Origin: Sitta carolinensis
Taxonomy: Eukaryota; Chordata; Aves; Passeriformes; Sittidae
DNA length: 64,000 nt
Assembly: GCA_032173965.1 (NCBI GenBank)
Contig: JAVUNC010000019.1
Location: forward strand, 15,120,234 to 15,184,233
Direction: 5' to 3'
The translations under genes and the position numbers were made by a program. Shown here piece by piece: positions 1 through 10,545 of this stretch. Position 1 is the first letter of the stretch; each line of letters begins with the position of its first letter. The notes beneath the pieces are model-generated. The model did no database searches. It was not told where the DNA came from and saw only the letters and a program-made list of their open reading frames with translations.

Positions 1-296
1 TGAATCTTTGTTTTTTAAATCTAAATAATCCCTTTGTCATTACAGTCAGCGATCCAGCTCCATGGTGCTCCAAAGACAGGTCATAACAAAAAGACTGTAC
101 TTTTGCCTATTAAAGTACTTACTTTCTTAAGTCTTTTTGTGTACAAGGAAACAACTCCCCCACAAGACAAACCTCTTTTTCTGAAAACAGCAGTCTAAAA
201 CTAAATGGCTACATTCTGTAAAAAAAAAATCATCTTAAAGAAGCAAGACTGGAAATTAAAGTTATTTATCAAAAATCACTAAAATTCTTTCTTACA

Positions 297-361
297 TTGG
301 GGGATTGACTAGATGACCTTTAAGGTCCCTTCCAACCCAAGCCAGTCTATGATTCCATGAT
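297..361 (+). mobile_element. CR1 LINE 3' end fragment
   Basis: About 65 bases match the last part of avian CR1 retrotransposons: a 'gactagatgacctttaaggt' stretch, then 'cccttccaacccaa', then a tail ending 'tctatgattccatga'. CR1 inserts by target-primed reverse transcription and is usually 5' truncated, so a short 3' tail alone is typical. The sense of the tail puts the element on the plus strand. No coding part remains. Confidence 0.9.
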
Positions 362-1150
362 AATTTAGCACTACAGAGGATTTGGTGCCCACATGACCCT
401 ACAGGACTCTGCAATCAAAGTCCAGGTCAGTAAAAACATCTAACATCCTTTTAAAGCAAAGAAAATGGAAAACCCTTTCAGTGCAGCATCTTTGTTGTGT
501 GTGCTGCTTGTCTCCAAAATGTAATCCTACTATGATGTCATAGTAAGCATCAGAGCTTTAAGCCTGAGAGAAATACTGGTTTCAATTTCACTCTGGATTA
601 TTATTTGAAAAACATTTAGGAAAATATAATGAGCCCAACAGGAGGCTCACAATCTAAGAGATCCTGTTGTATGCCTTTGTAAGAAACCACAAAATCTTTA
701 GCTCAAAGCTACTTGCATTACACTTTCCACTCTTGTTTTGGAATGGTTTCTCATTTTCCATACCCCATTTCTGCTGATAGATTTTTCCATTCAGTAAACA
801 AGGAATCTGCTGCTTATTTAGAAAGTGACCTTCAAGGCTAACAAAAAAAAATCTACAGTTAACAGACACAAAAACCCAACACAATCCAAGAACATTCCAA
901 ATCCCAAACCGGGAATTTTTTTCCTAAGGGACACCTCAATACCATAAATAGCAGCCACACTGTGACAAGACTCAACAGAAGCCAGCCTGTGGGTTGATAA
1001 ACCATTCAAGAAAATCCAGTACTGTATTATGCCTGCTCTAGAAATATTATGTCCCTGGGGAGGGCATAAGAAGAGACAGCTGTCTGGGAAGAGGCACACC
1101 TGCATCATCACCATCATCAGGTTCAGGTTTTATATTAAAGCAGTTTAAAA
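362..1150. other. Unassigned AT-rich DNA
   Basis: No gene, RNA or repeat family recognised. Minus-strand frames of 76 and 99 codons here have no conserved motif and no supporting splice context, and I treat them as chance. Confidence 0.6.
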
Positions 1151-1280
1151 GTGTTCAAGGCCAGGGTGGATGGGATTTGGAGCAGCCTGCTCTACTGGAA
1201 TTCCAATACTGAGCAAGAGTAGGGACTTAAACTGGAAGATCTTTAGAGTTCTTCCTACATTGAACCCTTCTACGATCCCA
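1151..1280 (+). mobile_element. CR1 LINE 3' fragment, diverged
   Basis: The order of motifs follows the CR1 3' end: 'gtgttcaaggccagggtgga', then a 'gggatttggagcagcctg' section, then 'actggaagatcttta', then a degraded tail ending 'cttctacgatccca'. Divergence is much higher than in the 35.9 kb copy, so this is an older insertion. Plus orientation follows from the tail. Confidence 0.8.
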
Positions 1281-2431
1281 GGATTTAGACGGAAGGTGAC
1301 TGTGTTGAAAGTGGGTGAAGGTCAGCAGCTGAGAACAACATGAAAAAAAGGCATCTCTGAAGTATTCTCAAGTGAGAAACATGATCAGGGAATGCAACAG
1401 CTCTTTAGTGTTTTGTTCTCACAGCTATTTCACACAAATTTATCTCAGCATTTTCTGGGTGACTTGATACCAAGTTCATTGTTTCCATGCACGTGTGAAG
1501 GCAGCAGGATCTTTCTGCTTCACAAACTCGCAGTGCCTACTGTGTTCCTGAACAGCAACGTGCTCTGACACACGTGAGGACAGGGCTGGTCCTATTTCCA
1601 TGGTCTGGACTAAGCTGATGAACAGCCAGTTCCCTTGTAAGAGCAGGGAAATGAAAATACAGAAGGAATGATTCAATATACACAACTAATAGTGCTCAGA
1701 AAGTGTTGTTAGTCCTATAACATTAGTGTCATAGGAAATGACAAAATGAAAAGATACAAGTGGATTTACTAATTTAAAAGGAATCAAAATTCCTGGCTGG
1801 AGTGCAGGGAGAGGCAATATTTTATTTGTCCTCGTTCTATTTATTTTACAAATGTGATTACATGAGTGGGAGCCTATAATTGAAATTGTTTCCATGGGCA
1901 AATTAAACAATAACATTTTGATCTATAAATCAAGCATCACACATTAATGTGGAAATGACTTTTATATTTTAAAACAATCGGTATTACAAAACAAATATCA
2001 CCTTGCAAGAACTTCTGGGGTCATACAGCCAGTGCTGCTGACATGGTAAAGTCTGTTAGTCTTCAACAAGTAATTTCATCTGTATAAATTGCTTTAAAAA
2101 TCTCAAAACTAAAACTTTTAACAGAAAACATCCACTGGAAAGATCTGCCAGGAACAGCAAAAAAATTAGTTTAAAAGGCATAGCTGAGGCCAGGAGTTAA
2201 AATACTTTAAAAAACAAATGTGGATGATAATGTCCTGAGGTGCCAGAGCAACTTTATTTTTTTTGAACAGAAGGGAATGTATTATTATGGATTCCCAGAG
2301 GGACACACGTATGATCACACATCTAAGCAGACTTTCAGAGATGTAATTCCAGGATTTTCACACGTAACAAGACAAGCAGCATCCCTTCCAAAACCCAGCT
2401 TTGACACACCGTAGCCAGCTGTTTAAAAAGG
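1281..2431. other. Unassigned AT-rich DNA
   Basis: No family recognised apart from a weak minus-strand exon candidate listed separately. The part at about 1800-1930 is AT-rich with several TAATTG/AATTA-type words, as in many non-coding regulatory sequences, but that alone supports no call. Confidence 0.5.
1476..1633 (-). other. Weak candidate 3' coding exon (unidentified)
   Basis: Read on the minus strand, a pyrimidine-rich stretch ends in an acceptor-like 'tcccTGCTCTTACAAG' just above 1633. The following 51 codons stay open, beginning GNWLFISLVQTMEIG and ending at a TGA at 1476-1478. The peptide is compositionally mixed and resembles no family I recognise. No polyadenylation signal was confirmed close downstream on that strand. 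It may well be chance. Confidence 0.12.
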
Positions 2432-2470
<39 letters not shown>

Positions 2471-2504
2471 AAAAAAAAAAAAGAAAAAAAAAAGAAAAAA
2501 AAAA
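2432..2504. repeat. Long A-rich tract
   Basis: A run of 37 A (2432-2468) is followed by A-rich sequence with single G interruptions to about 2504, then a short A/C-rich stretch. No retroelement body is recognisable on the 5' side, so this may be a grown microsatellite rather than a retroposon tail. The poly-Phe and poly-Lys frames crossing it are artefacts. Confidence 0.95.
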
Positions 2505-5424
2505 CCCCCAAAAAACCCAAACCCACAGCAGTTCCACGGTTTGTTACTGATGCATTTCTCCACTCCCTTGTAAAGACGTAGTTAATGCAACTAATACCAA
2601 ACGCAGACACCTCCAAAATTCAGTCCTGAGGTGCCACCAACGTGGCAGTTTTTTGGGGAGCTGCAGGGACTCACTGGGCTGGTGAGAAGCCCATCCCAGG
2701 GGAGGCAGGCACTCCCCACATCCATCCCTCACCACGGATGCTCTCAGCTCGGATCCCTCCCTTCCCTGCTGCACTGTGGCACGAGTACATTTACAACCCT
2801 GTCTGTCCTGAAACCAAACCCAAAATGCAAGCAGCAGCAACTTTATTAGCACTTCCTGATCCCAGGGGTGATAAACACCTTTGTTTACTCCGGCACGAGC
2901 AAAGCTGGTGGTAAAAGGGAAACCGATCAGACTGTTAAGTGGCTGAAACTCACATTAAAAACCAAATGATAACATAATCCCAGGAAATTGCCAGGATATA
3001 GAGATCGAAAGTGCTGCAGTACCCAGGGCCACGCTGGCATCTTGCCAACAGCCTGAGGGTCAAAGCTATTATTCTGCATGTATATCTACATAAATTTACA
3101 TCTATTTTGCATAGCAAGTAAGCAGAGTATTAAATACACTTTACTGAGGGACCATCCTGGACTAGTTTATCCACTCCTGCAAGAGCACAAGGCTAGTGAT
3201 TGTCTTTATTTTTAACTTCCTATATAATAACTAATTTGGTTTTACAATGCAATCTTCTGGGGACACTCAGGACAACACCATAGGAAAGTTACTCCTCAGC
3301 TTACAAGGATGTGTGCAAGAGGATCAGTGCAACCAGCTGGAATAGACTACTTATTTATTTTACCTGGAGGGCAGATCCCCTTCTATGTGTGGCATTACCA
3401 AAACTCCTAACTGCTTTTCTTCTTTACTCCTATGGCTCACCCCAAATTCAAGTTGATATTTGGATTTTCCATCTTTTTGTACAGAGAATATTCTTATCAA
3501 TGTTCAGAAAAAGCAACTTAGCTAAACTTTTTATCTATCCTCCTATGGACAGACACAATCATAACTGTGGTTTACATGGTTATATACAGTCCTACAATCA
3601 CAGACAGATGTGCTGCAGAGCCAGAAAGCATTCCCATAGTAAGAGAGGAAAGAAGTAATCACAAAGTTCCCTGGAATAAAAATATGGATGTACCCTCACG
3701 TTATGACACATTAGCACCATCAAGTCCTCTGCAGCTACAATCTGAGTAATTGCTTTCAACTGGTTTTTGTGAGATGTTCTACTTTTTGAAACTATCAGAG
3801 TCCAAATATGTCAAACTACAAACTATGCAAAAATGTAAGTTCTCTAATGTTTGCAGAATGTTGTATAATTTCAGAAAGCAACTAAACCTAAGCTATGCAT
3901 AATACATTCTTTTAAAAAATACTGCCTTGTACCAGATTTCTTGTCTTCCCTCTCAATTCATCTCTTACACTCTTCAGCCAGAGATTCAGGACTGGATGTT
4001 TTGTAAAGCTGTCCAACTCACTCAGAAATTTCCAATACATAAAAATAATCCAATGCTTTCTGATATTGTTGCAAAATAGGAACTAATTATCTGGAATGAA
4101 AGCAAAGAGTTGCACAAACAGCAGGGGAGCTATAGTCAATGTGCTTCAGACTACACACATGAAAAATCTGAATTTTAACTATTACCCCTTCCTAGTTTTC
4201 ATGTTTGTTTACCTCCAAATCGTAGGATATAAAACTTGTATTTCAGATTAAAAAAATGCAATCCTGAAGAAGGATCAGACTGCCTTTACAGTCCAGATCT
4301 GCCTGCCCCAGGTCTGGCCTGCCTGAACCCATCCTGCAAAAACAGGCACCAAATGCCAAACATGCATTACACCCTTCAGAACATTAAGCCTAGGCTATAA
4401 TTTTTGCCTTCTTTGTTTTTTTTACATTGGAAGTCTACCTGATTTTGTTTAGAGACTCTTTTGAAAAGCTCATGTTTTCACACTGCTTTTTGCTTTGCAA
4501 AACAGCCAAGTGACAAAGTCAAATCTCTTCAGAAATCCTATAATAATAAACTGTGGATACAGAAAAGGGGTTGGGAAACTTTGTAGAATAACAGATGTCA
4601 CATTTAAGCTTCCAGGTAATTAGATGAAGGCAACAGGAATTTTTTTCCTAATTTTTAAAGACAGTTTCAGACCCTATGTGTAATAAGGTAATTGAAACAC
4701 TTCTCTCAACACATTGCTGCAGGGAAATCAAATTGATGAATCTCTGTACAAAAAAACCCCACAGGCTTTTCCACAGTGCCATACATTTCCTTCATCCCTC
4801 CACTCATTTTCTACTCATCTGTCCAGCTATACATCTCATCAGCATCCCCTGCCAACGTGTACCATCACAAACCCAAGCTGTATTACCTCAGTGAAATTTA
4901 TAAATCTCACACGCTTCTTTATGCTCCCTGCAAAGACCTAAAGTGGCATTTGTCTGGACAGCCATCACGTTTACCATGTTAGCTCAGTTCTGCTCAAGCA
5001 GGCTGTTCATCTTTTCACTTCTAGTCCTGTATTTTAAACCAGAGGAGATGTCCAAATGCAACTGCAGAGTCTCACAGAAAGCAGCAGCAACAGCAAAGGT
5101 TTAATTTCCCTTTATGGCAAGCTACCTAAATAATACATAATCTGGGTACTTCGCTTTCTTCTGATGCTGCCACTGAATGGAATGCAAGGAAGGGAGAGGG
5201 AGGGGTGGAGGGAGATAAACCCTTTGACGGTTGGTAATTTCTTCTGCTGCTTGTACATACATGACAAGAAGCACAAAAGGCAAGCTCACTGGAATTTAAT
5301 CTGTGATCCGCTTAATCTTATGATCCATTTCCACCTGAACTTCATACTCTGGATGTAAACCTGACACCTCTCTGAGCCGTGCCAGCCCCCTGCAGCACAC
5401 CTGCACTTAGAGATGCTGCAAACT
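2505..5424. other. Unassigned DNA
   Basis: Mostly AT-rich with a somewhat GC-richer part near 2620-2800. A plus-strand frame of 115 codons at 3311-3658 has no domain, signal or splice support. No RNA gene, CR1 or other repeat family recognised. Confidence 0.6.
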
Positions 5425-5560
5425 CGGCAGAGGGCATGGCCAGCGAGGGCAGGACCCCGCGGATTTTAAACTTCAGCTGCGGCACCGCTCCGGCACAACC
5501 AGAGCTCCTTGTCCTGCCCCAACCCGGCTGCTGCAGCGCCCGAAATCCCCCTGAAACGCT
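5425..5560. promoter_or_regulatory. Small CpG-richer patch
   Basis: About 135 bases carry roughly ten CG dinucleotides (for example in 'ccccgcgg', 'ctgcggcaccgctccgg' and 'cagcgcccg'), while flanking DNA is nearly CpG-free. That is shorter than a typical CpG-island promoter. No TATA box, first exon or ORF supports transcription in either direction. It could be a young repeat piece or a small regulatory island. Confidence 0.25.
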
Positions 5561-6390
5561 CCTGTCACTGTAAGAGCCTGAGAGGAGGGATGTGGGACCC
5601 CAGGCTGCTCCTCAGCAATGTGTTCATTGCACAGAGCAGTTCCAGCAATCTTGGGTGGTGGGTGCAGAGCCACACCTGTGAGCTGCCAGCTCCAGCCTAA
5701 AGGCTGCCTGCAGCCACCTCTGTTCTGCTTACAGTGCATTGGATATTGTTCTGTGCTGAGTATCTGAATACATAACAACCAATCAGCATCATGCACAATA
5801 CCTTTACCATTACCTATAGCCCTCATAACTGCTAATATTGCCATATTGTGGGGGTAACTAACCAATCACAGGAGTTAGTACACAATATTTTAAGCTTAAA
5901 ACTTGTTTTTCTGCAGTGGAAAATCTTCTTACTTGGTAAAAACATGTTTTCTGTTTGTCTATGCTTTTTCGATACTTATCTTTACTTGGTAAAAACATGC
6001 TTTTATTTGTAGTCAACTTATCCTTTGCTCTTAGCCATAAAATCTCTTTCCAACTCATCTCAACCTTTCTCCAGCAACCACTAGCTCAGCAGTCTTTATT
6101 TTCAGACATCTTTTGTTCTTCTATGTCAAAACACTTGCTTTCATTTCTAGAGAACCTTCTGCTAAGCACTCCTATTTGTAAAAGTTCCCTGTTAAAGTTT
6201 CATCTTGCCCAACATGTCTCCATCTGGGGGAGTTACAGAGAATTGGAGGCTGTATCTGAGAAGGGAACACGGTGCAGTCTGACTGGCATGAAAGCCCAAC
6301 AGACTGTTTGGGGAATAGTTTGTTCTTCCCATGTTGACACTGCTTGTTTTTGGCGACTCAACACCAGCACCAACTATCATCTTCTTTAAA
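5561..6390. other. AT-rich block with weak LTR-like character
   Basis: The block contains two CCAAT-like 'aaccaatca' words (about 5778 and 5859), an A/T-rich 'aatattttaagcttaaa' stretch and a diverged direct repeat. A TG...CA-bounded reading from about 5846 to 6362 is possible. No target-site duplication, primer-binding site or internal viral gene was seen, so an endogenous LTR is only one possibility. The 144-codon plus frame at 5955-6389 has no recognised domain. Confidence 0.2.
5931..5999. repeat. Direct repeat, 16 bp, period 53
   Basis: The word 'acttggtaaaaacatg' occurs identically at 5931-5946 and 5984-5999. The sequence after each copy is similar but diverged (T-rich with 'tttgt'), suggesting one old tandem duplication of about 53 bases. 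Confidence 0.85.
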
Positions 6391-9300
6391 TTGTCTTGAA
6401 AGGTCTAATAACTCTTTTTATGTGGAATATCTTTTAGAAAGAAAAGAAAATAGATACATTATTTGTAAAGCAGCATATATCTGATGACTTTGATCTGTGC
6501 TGAGGCAATACCCTTCATGGATAAAAGCAGAGCTGTTAAAGAGGAGGAATCATCAGATGAGCATACACTATCTAGCAGCTTTTTGAAAACATATTTCTAC
6601 TCAATTAGCACTTACAGTGATAGCTAATTTTAGATATTAAAGCACTGAACTTTCTGTTGTCATGCTTTCATGCTACAAAATCCTCTTCAGTTAAAGCAGA
6701 ATCTATCCAAAATGTTTCCCCAACACATTTTATGTATTTTTCTTCTGCTTAAAACTATCAGCTTGCCTACTTTTAATACATGAGGCAGAAGCTGAAACAC
6801 AGGTTTGTTATTCAGCTGCTAAACTCCTGCAGAAAAATGAAATTACAGAATGGCATGAGTTAATGCATATTGTAGAGATATAACACAATAGGGGACATAT
6901 TGCTCTTGATTAGGTTGTCTTGATCCTGAACTAGTTGTGTGATTCAGTCTTAGACATTAGGAGAGCTGTTTCAGGATTTCTTACAATATTTTATCTGATG
7001 TCAACTTTGACTTCTTCATTATGCAAACACATTTATACTATTTTAAATTGGGATGTAAGGGGTTCATTTTGGAGGGGTCTGGTTTTGGAGGGGTTCTAAG
7101 TGCTGTAAAACCACATAATAAATTACACATACTCCTGCAGAGGATACAACCCAGCCACACGTGTGCTTCGCATACAGGTTTGCACAGATGCTGACCCTTC
7201 ATCTGGGTTATGCTTTGTCTTTCATTTTGATCGTTGCTGACTGTTTATATGAAAGCCGAAAAGTATTTTCAAAAATAAATCCTGACATATTTCTCCACTA
7301 TCTGTGGCTGTGCAGTTTATGTGCAATACAGGTGAAAGTTGTTATAAACGCATACAAGACCAAGAAATGCTTATGAAAAACAAAAGCAGACCAACCCTTA
7401 AAAAGGAACAGCCTGGGGTATCGGGGGCTTCAGTAATTGTCAGAAGATTGGTAAACTGAAGCACTTCAGAACAATTATTTCTTTCCTAACTGCAATGAAA
7501 TTTTCCCCTTAATATTAGAACTTCAGTCATAAACCAAGTTAAAACCTGTGTAACAGTCTAAATCCAAGTCCCAAATACCACAGGTTTTCCTGACAATTCT
7601 GGCTGGATATGACCTGAAAACAAGATCCAGACTCTAAACAATTCACAAAAGAATTGATCTATATCACATCCCTTTTCCCATGCAGTGTGTATTTATGCAA
7701 TTTTATGAGTCTGTGTAGAGTTAGCCTTTTGGCAACTGTGTACAAATATATCAGTATATTATTTTGGGTAAGGTGTTCTTTTGTTGTTGATAACTCTGGG
7801 TATCATCTTTGCTATCTCTTTTTATCTCCCTGCAATATTGAAGTCAGAAAATTCAGCATCTTATGGGAGATCAGCTATGTTGTATGATCGATTTGAGAGA
7901 AAATGAATACATCACTTTTGGAATTTTATACTGACAATAATAACATAGAAAATAAAACTGCTCTTCTGACTCTTCCTTGTACTTGGCCACTTGCTCCTAA
8001 AAGGCCCTCTTAATGTGTCCTGAGTGCCAGTCTTACAGGATGGACATCCTCCCTGATCAGCTGTGATCTGTGTTCCTGGAATCACCCTCTGGCTGTTCCT
8101 GATCTGGTCTGTTCCTCTGCTGTTCAGGTACCTTTGTAGGGAAGCACCACACCCTTGTGCAGATGTGGTGAGGCTCTAAACTCAGAAGTACATCTCTGAG
8201 AAAGAACGTGGTTCACTCACCAGCAGATGTGCCAGAAACTGAGAGATACCACGTCAGATTTTCCTACATCTCACTCCAGGAAAGTCAATTATATTTCTGA
8301 AGGGCATCCTTCCTATAGCTGAATTCTTTACCTCATGTCAGCCACGTGTTCACGGTGTGGTAACAAGGAACAGAAATTTGCATCCTTTCTACAGCTGCTG
8401 TCAGCTACTTTCAAAATGTATTTGGAGTTGACATTGTTTTACTGCACCCATTGATAAACTATAATGGACTTTGATTGCATTTCCCTTCACCACATATCAT
8501 GATTAAGCAGCATGTTCAGAAGATTCTCTTAAAAGCGCTCTGGAAGTTTTGGACTTCCAGTCATTAAATACTCAGGAGTGGGGTTTGCAGAGAAGCCTTA
8601 GGTACTCCACTCCTGCTCCCACAGACATCACAGAACATTTCAGTTTATTTGACTAACCACTAACACTTCTTCTTCCATATGAAACCATGTCTTATGAATA
8701 CTCCAGAAGTGGCTGGCGGTACTCTTCCTTCATTTTGGTTTCTTCTGCACTGTTTGCATTAGCATTTCTTTCACATGAATGTTCACAGCCAGACAGTTCA
8801 TTTGAATTAGTTGTGCAGATTTTTGTGCTCTGCTACTTTTCCATCAGCTTTTCCACTGAACTTTCATTTCAAGATCAATAGACTTAGTTTACTGCAATGC
8901 AAGATTTTCCTGCTACTGCCACTGTCATTTTAGTCACCTTTTGTGGTTTACAAATTCAGCCTCATATGTGAAACTCAAATGGCTTAACAGGTGAGATATG
9001 AAAGCCAAGTGTTATTTTCTTTTTAATAATATATTATGAATTGAATACAAGCCTTAAAAGGGGCACAGTAGCTGTAGTAGCTGTGCCCTACAGTAGAAAA
9101 ATGGATTTATCTGATATATCCCATTATGCTTCACAGCCCCAACAGAGTAGCCTTGAGTTTATTTGACTACATCTAATCAGGACTGATGCTATTAACAGAA
9201 AAGCAGTAAAATTCAAATATAAACTTTGAAACCATTCCTCCTCTTTTATGCTTTATATGGGTGCTCTCTGCATCACTGTAATGATACAACAGAACTTCCC

Positions 9301-10512
9301 ATGAAGCCAATCTGATTTTAATATAAACATCCCCAGAAACCCAAACCTAATAAAGAAAAGCAACGGCACTGGGAAAAATCAAGGTGTTAGAAAAGATGTC
9401 TGTTACAAAGGCATAAGGGGAAAATGTGTATTCTTTTGGACCAGAAAAAGACCACCTGCATTTTTCTACCCCCATCCCTTGGGCAGAAGGCAGTCAATAA
9501 CAAAACATGCCTGCTAAATAACTGACAGTTAAAAGTCTAATAACCACCTCCCTCCCAGCAGCAGAGCACCTCACATACTCAAATGCCCACTAAAAATCAA
9601 TTGCCTGAAAACTAATAGGGATCCATTTAGTTATGGGAATGGTTCTGCATTGATTTCTCCTCATATCATCTTTTGTATGTTAGCAAAACTGAAGACAGCA
9701 CTGCATACCCCAAATTCCTATTTCTTCTATTATCCAGAAAACCTGCTGATTATTTTTAAAGCCAAACCAGCCTCAGTCCCAGGCTCTGCTATGGATAAGT
9801 TTGGAGGTTTTGTTTGTTTTTTTAAAGACTGTATTAATGTGAAAAAGCAATAGAATAGAGTAAAGAACTAGGTGGAAAAAAAAAAATCCAACCACAAAAC
9901 AATTTGGTGCTAAGGTTCCCCTTTAGCTCATGAGCATAAGAGAAGGTGATGCACTCAACCAAAAGGGGAAAAAAAAAGTTTTCTAAACCATGAAATAAAT
10001 AAATTGTTCAATGAATCACATTTTCTATGAAAACTTTCTTATTTAAAAAAAAAAATGCAGGAAAAAGCTGGTTCAACACAGCTGGCCCATCTACCTTAAA
10101 TTTCAAAAGAAAATAGAAACATGAAAAAGGGAAGAATAAAGAGAAGCTATCAGCTTCAAACTATTATAACCTTAGGATAAAAAATTACTTTTTTCCTGTC
10201 ACTTTAAAAGGGACTCTTGGCTGAAAAATTTGATAGGAACCATGACTGAACAAGACATGTTGAGCAGTTAGTTAAGCAATCACAAATCACACTGAATTTT
10301 GATTTTAGTGGGCTGCCATGAAAATAGAAATTAAACATCTACAGCTCTGTAGAGCCTACAGCTAGATTTCATTTCAAATAATGTCTGCAGCTAAAGAAAA
10401 CAATAATGACGAATGTCATTTCACAGAAAAAAAAAATCTCAAAGTTTATAACTTGTAAGGAGCTTCACATCTCCGAACATATTTTGTAAGTCTTCTGTGC
10501 TTGTTACAAATT
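6391..10512. other. Unassigned AT-rich DNA
   Basis: Nothing recognised over about 4.1 kb apart from the hairpin listed at 9061. Short frames (60-77 codons) are scattered on the plus strand with no domain or splice support. Confidence 0.6.
9061..9088. repeat. Perfect 8-bp hairpin
   Basis: Arms GGGCACAG (9061-9068) and CTGTGCCC (9081-9088) are perfectly complementary around a 12-base loop that itself repeats 'tagctgtag'. It is too short for a microRNA precursor, and no rho-independent terminator meaning applies in a vertebrate. Confidence 0.8.
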
Positions 10513-10545
10513 AAAAAAAAAAAAACAAAAACAAAACCAAATAAA
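10513..10545. repeat. A-rich simple sequence
   Basis: A run of 13 A followed by imperfect (AAAAC)-type units. No adjoining retroelement recognised. Confidence 0.9.

Noticed and set aside
2335..2616. 93-codon minus frame with a long Phe run
   Set aside because: It is the translation of the A-rich tract read on the opposite strand.
5955..6389. 144-codon plus frame with many hydrophobic residues
   Set aside because: Hydrophobicity follows from T-rich DNA; no signal peptide, family motif or splice context.
8048..8129. Segment between 'tcttacag' and 'cag|gtacct' resembling an exon
   Set aside because: One frame is open, but the acceptor tract is weak and no coding character or neighbours were found.
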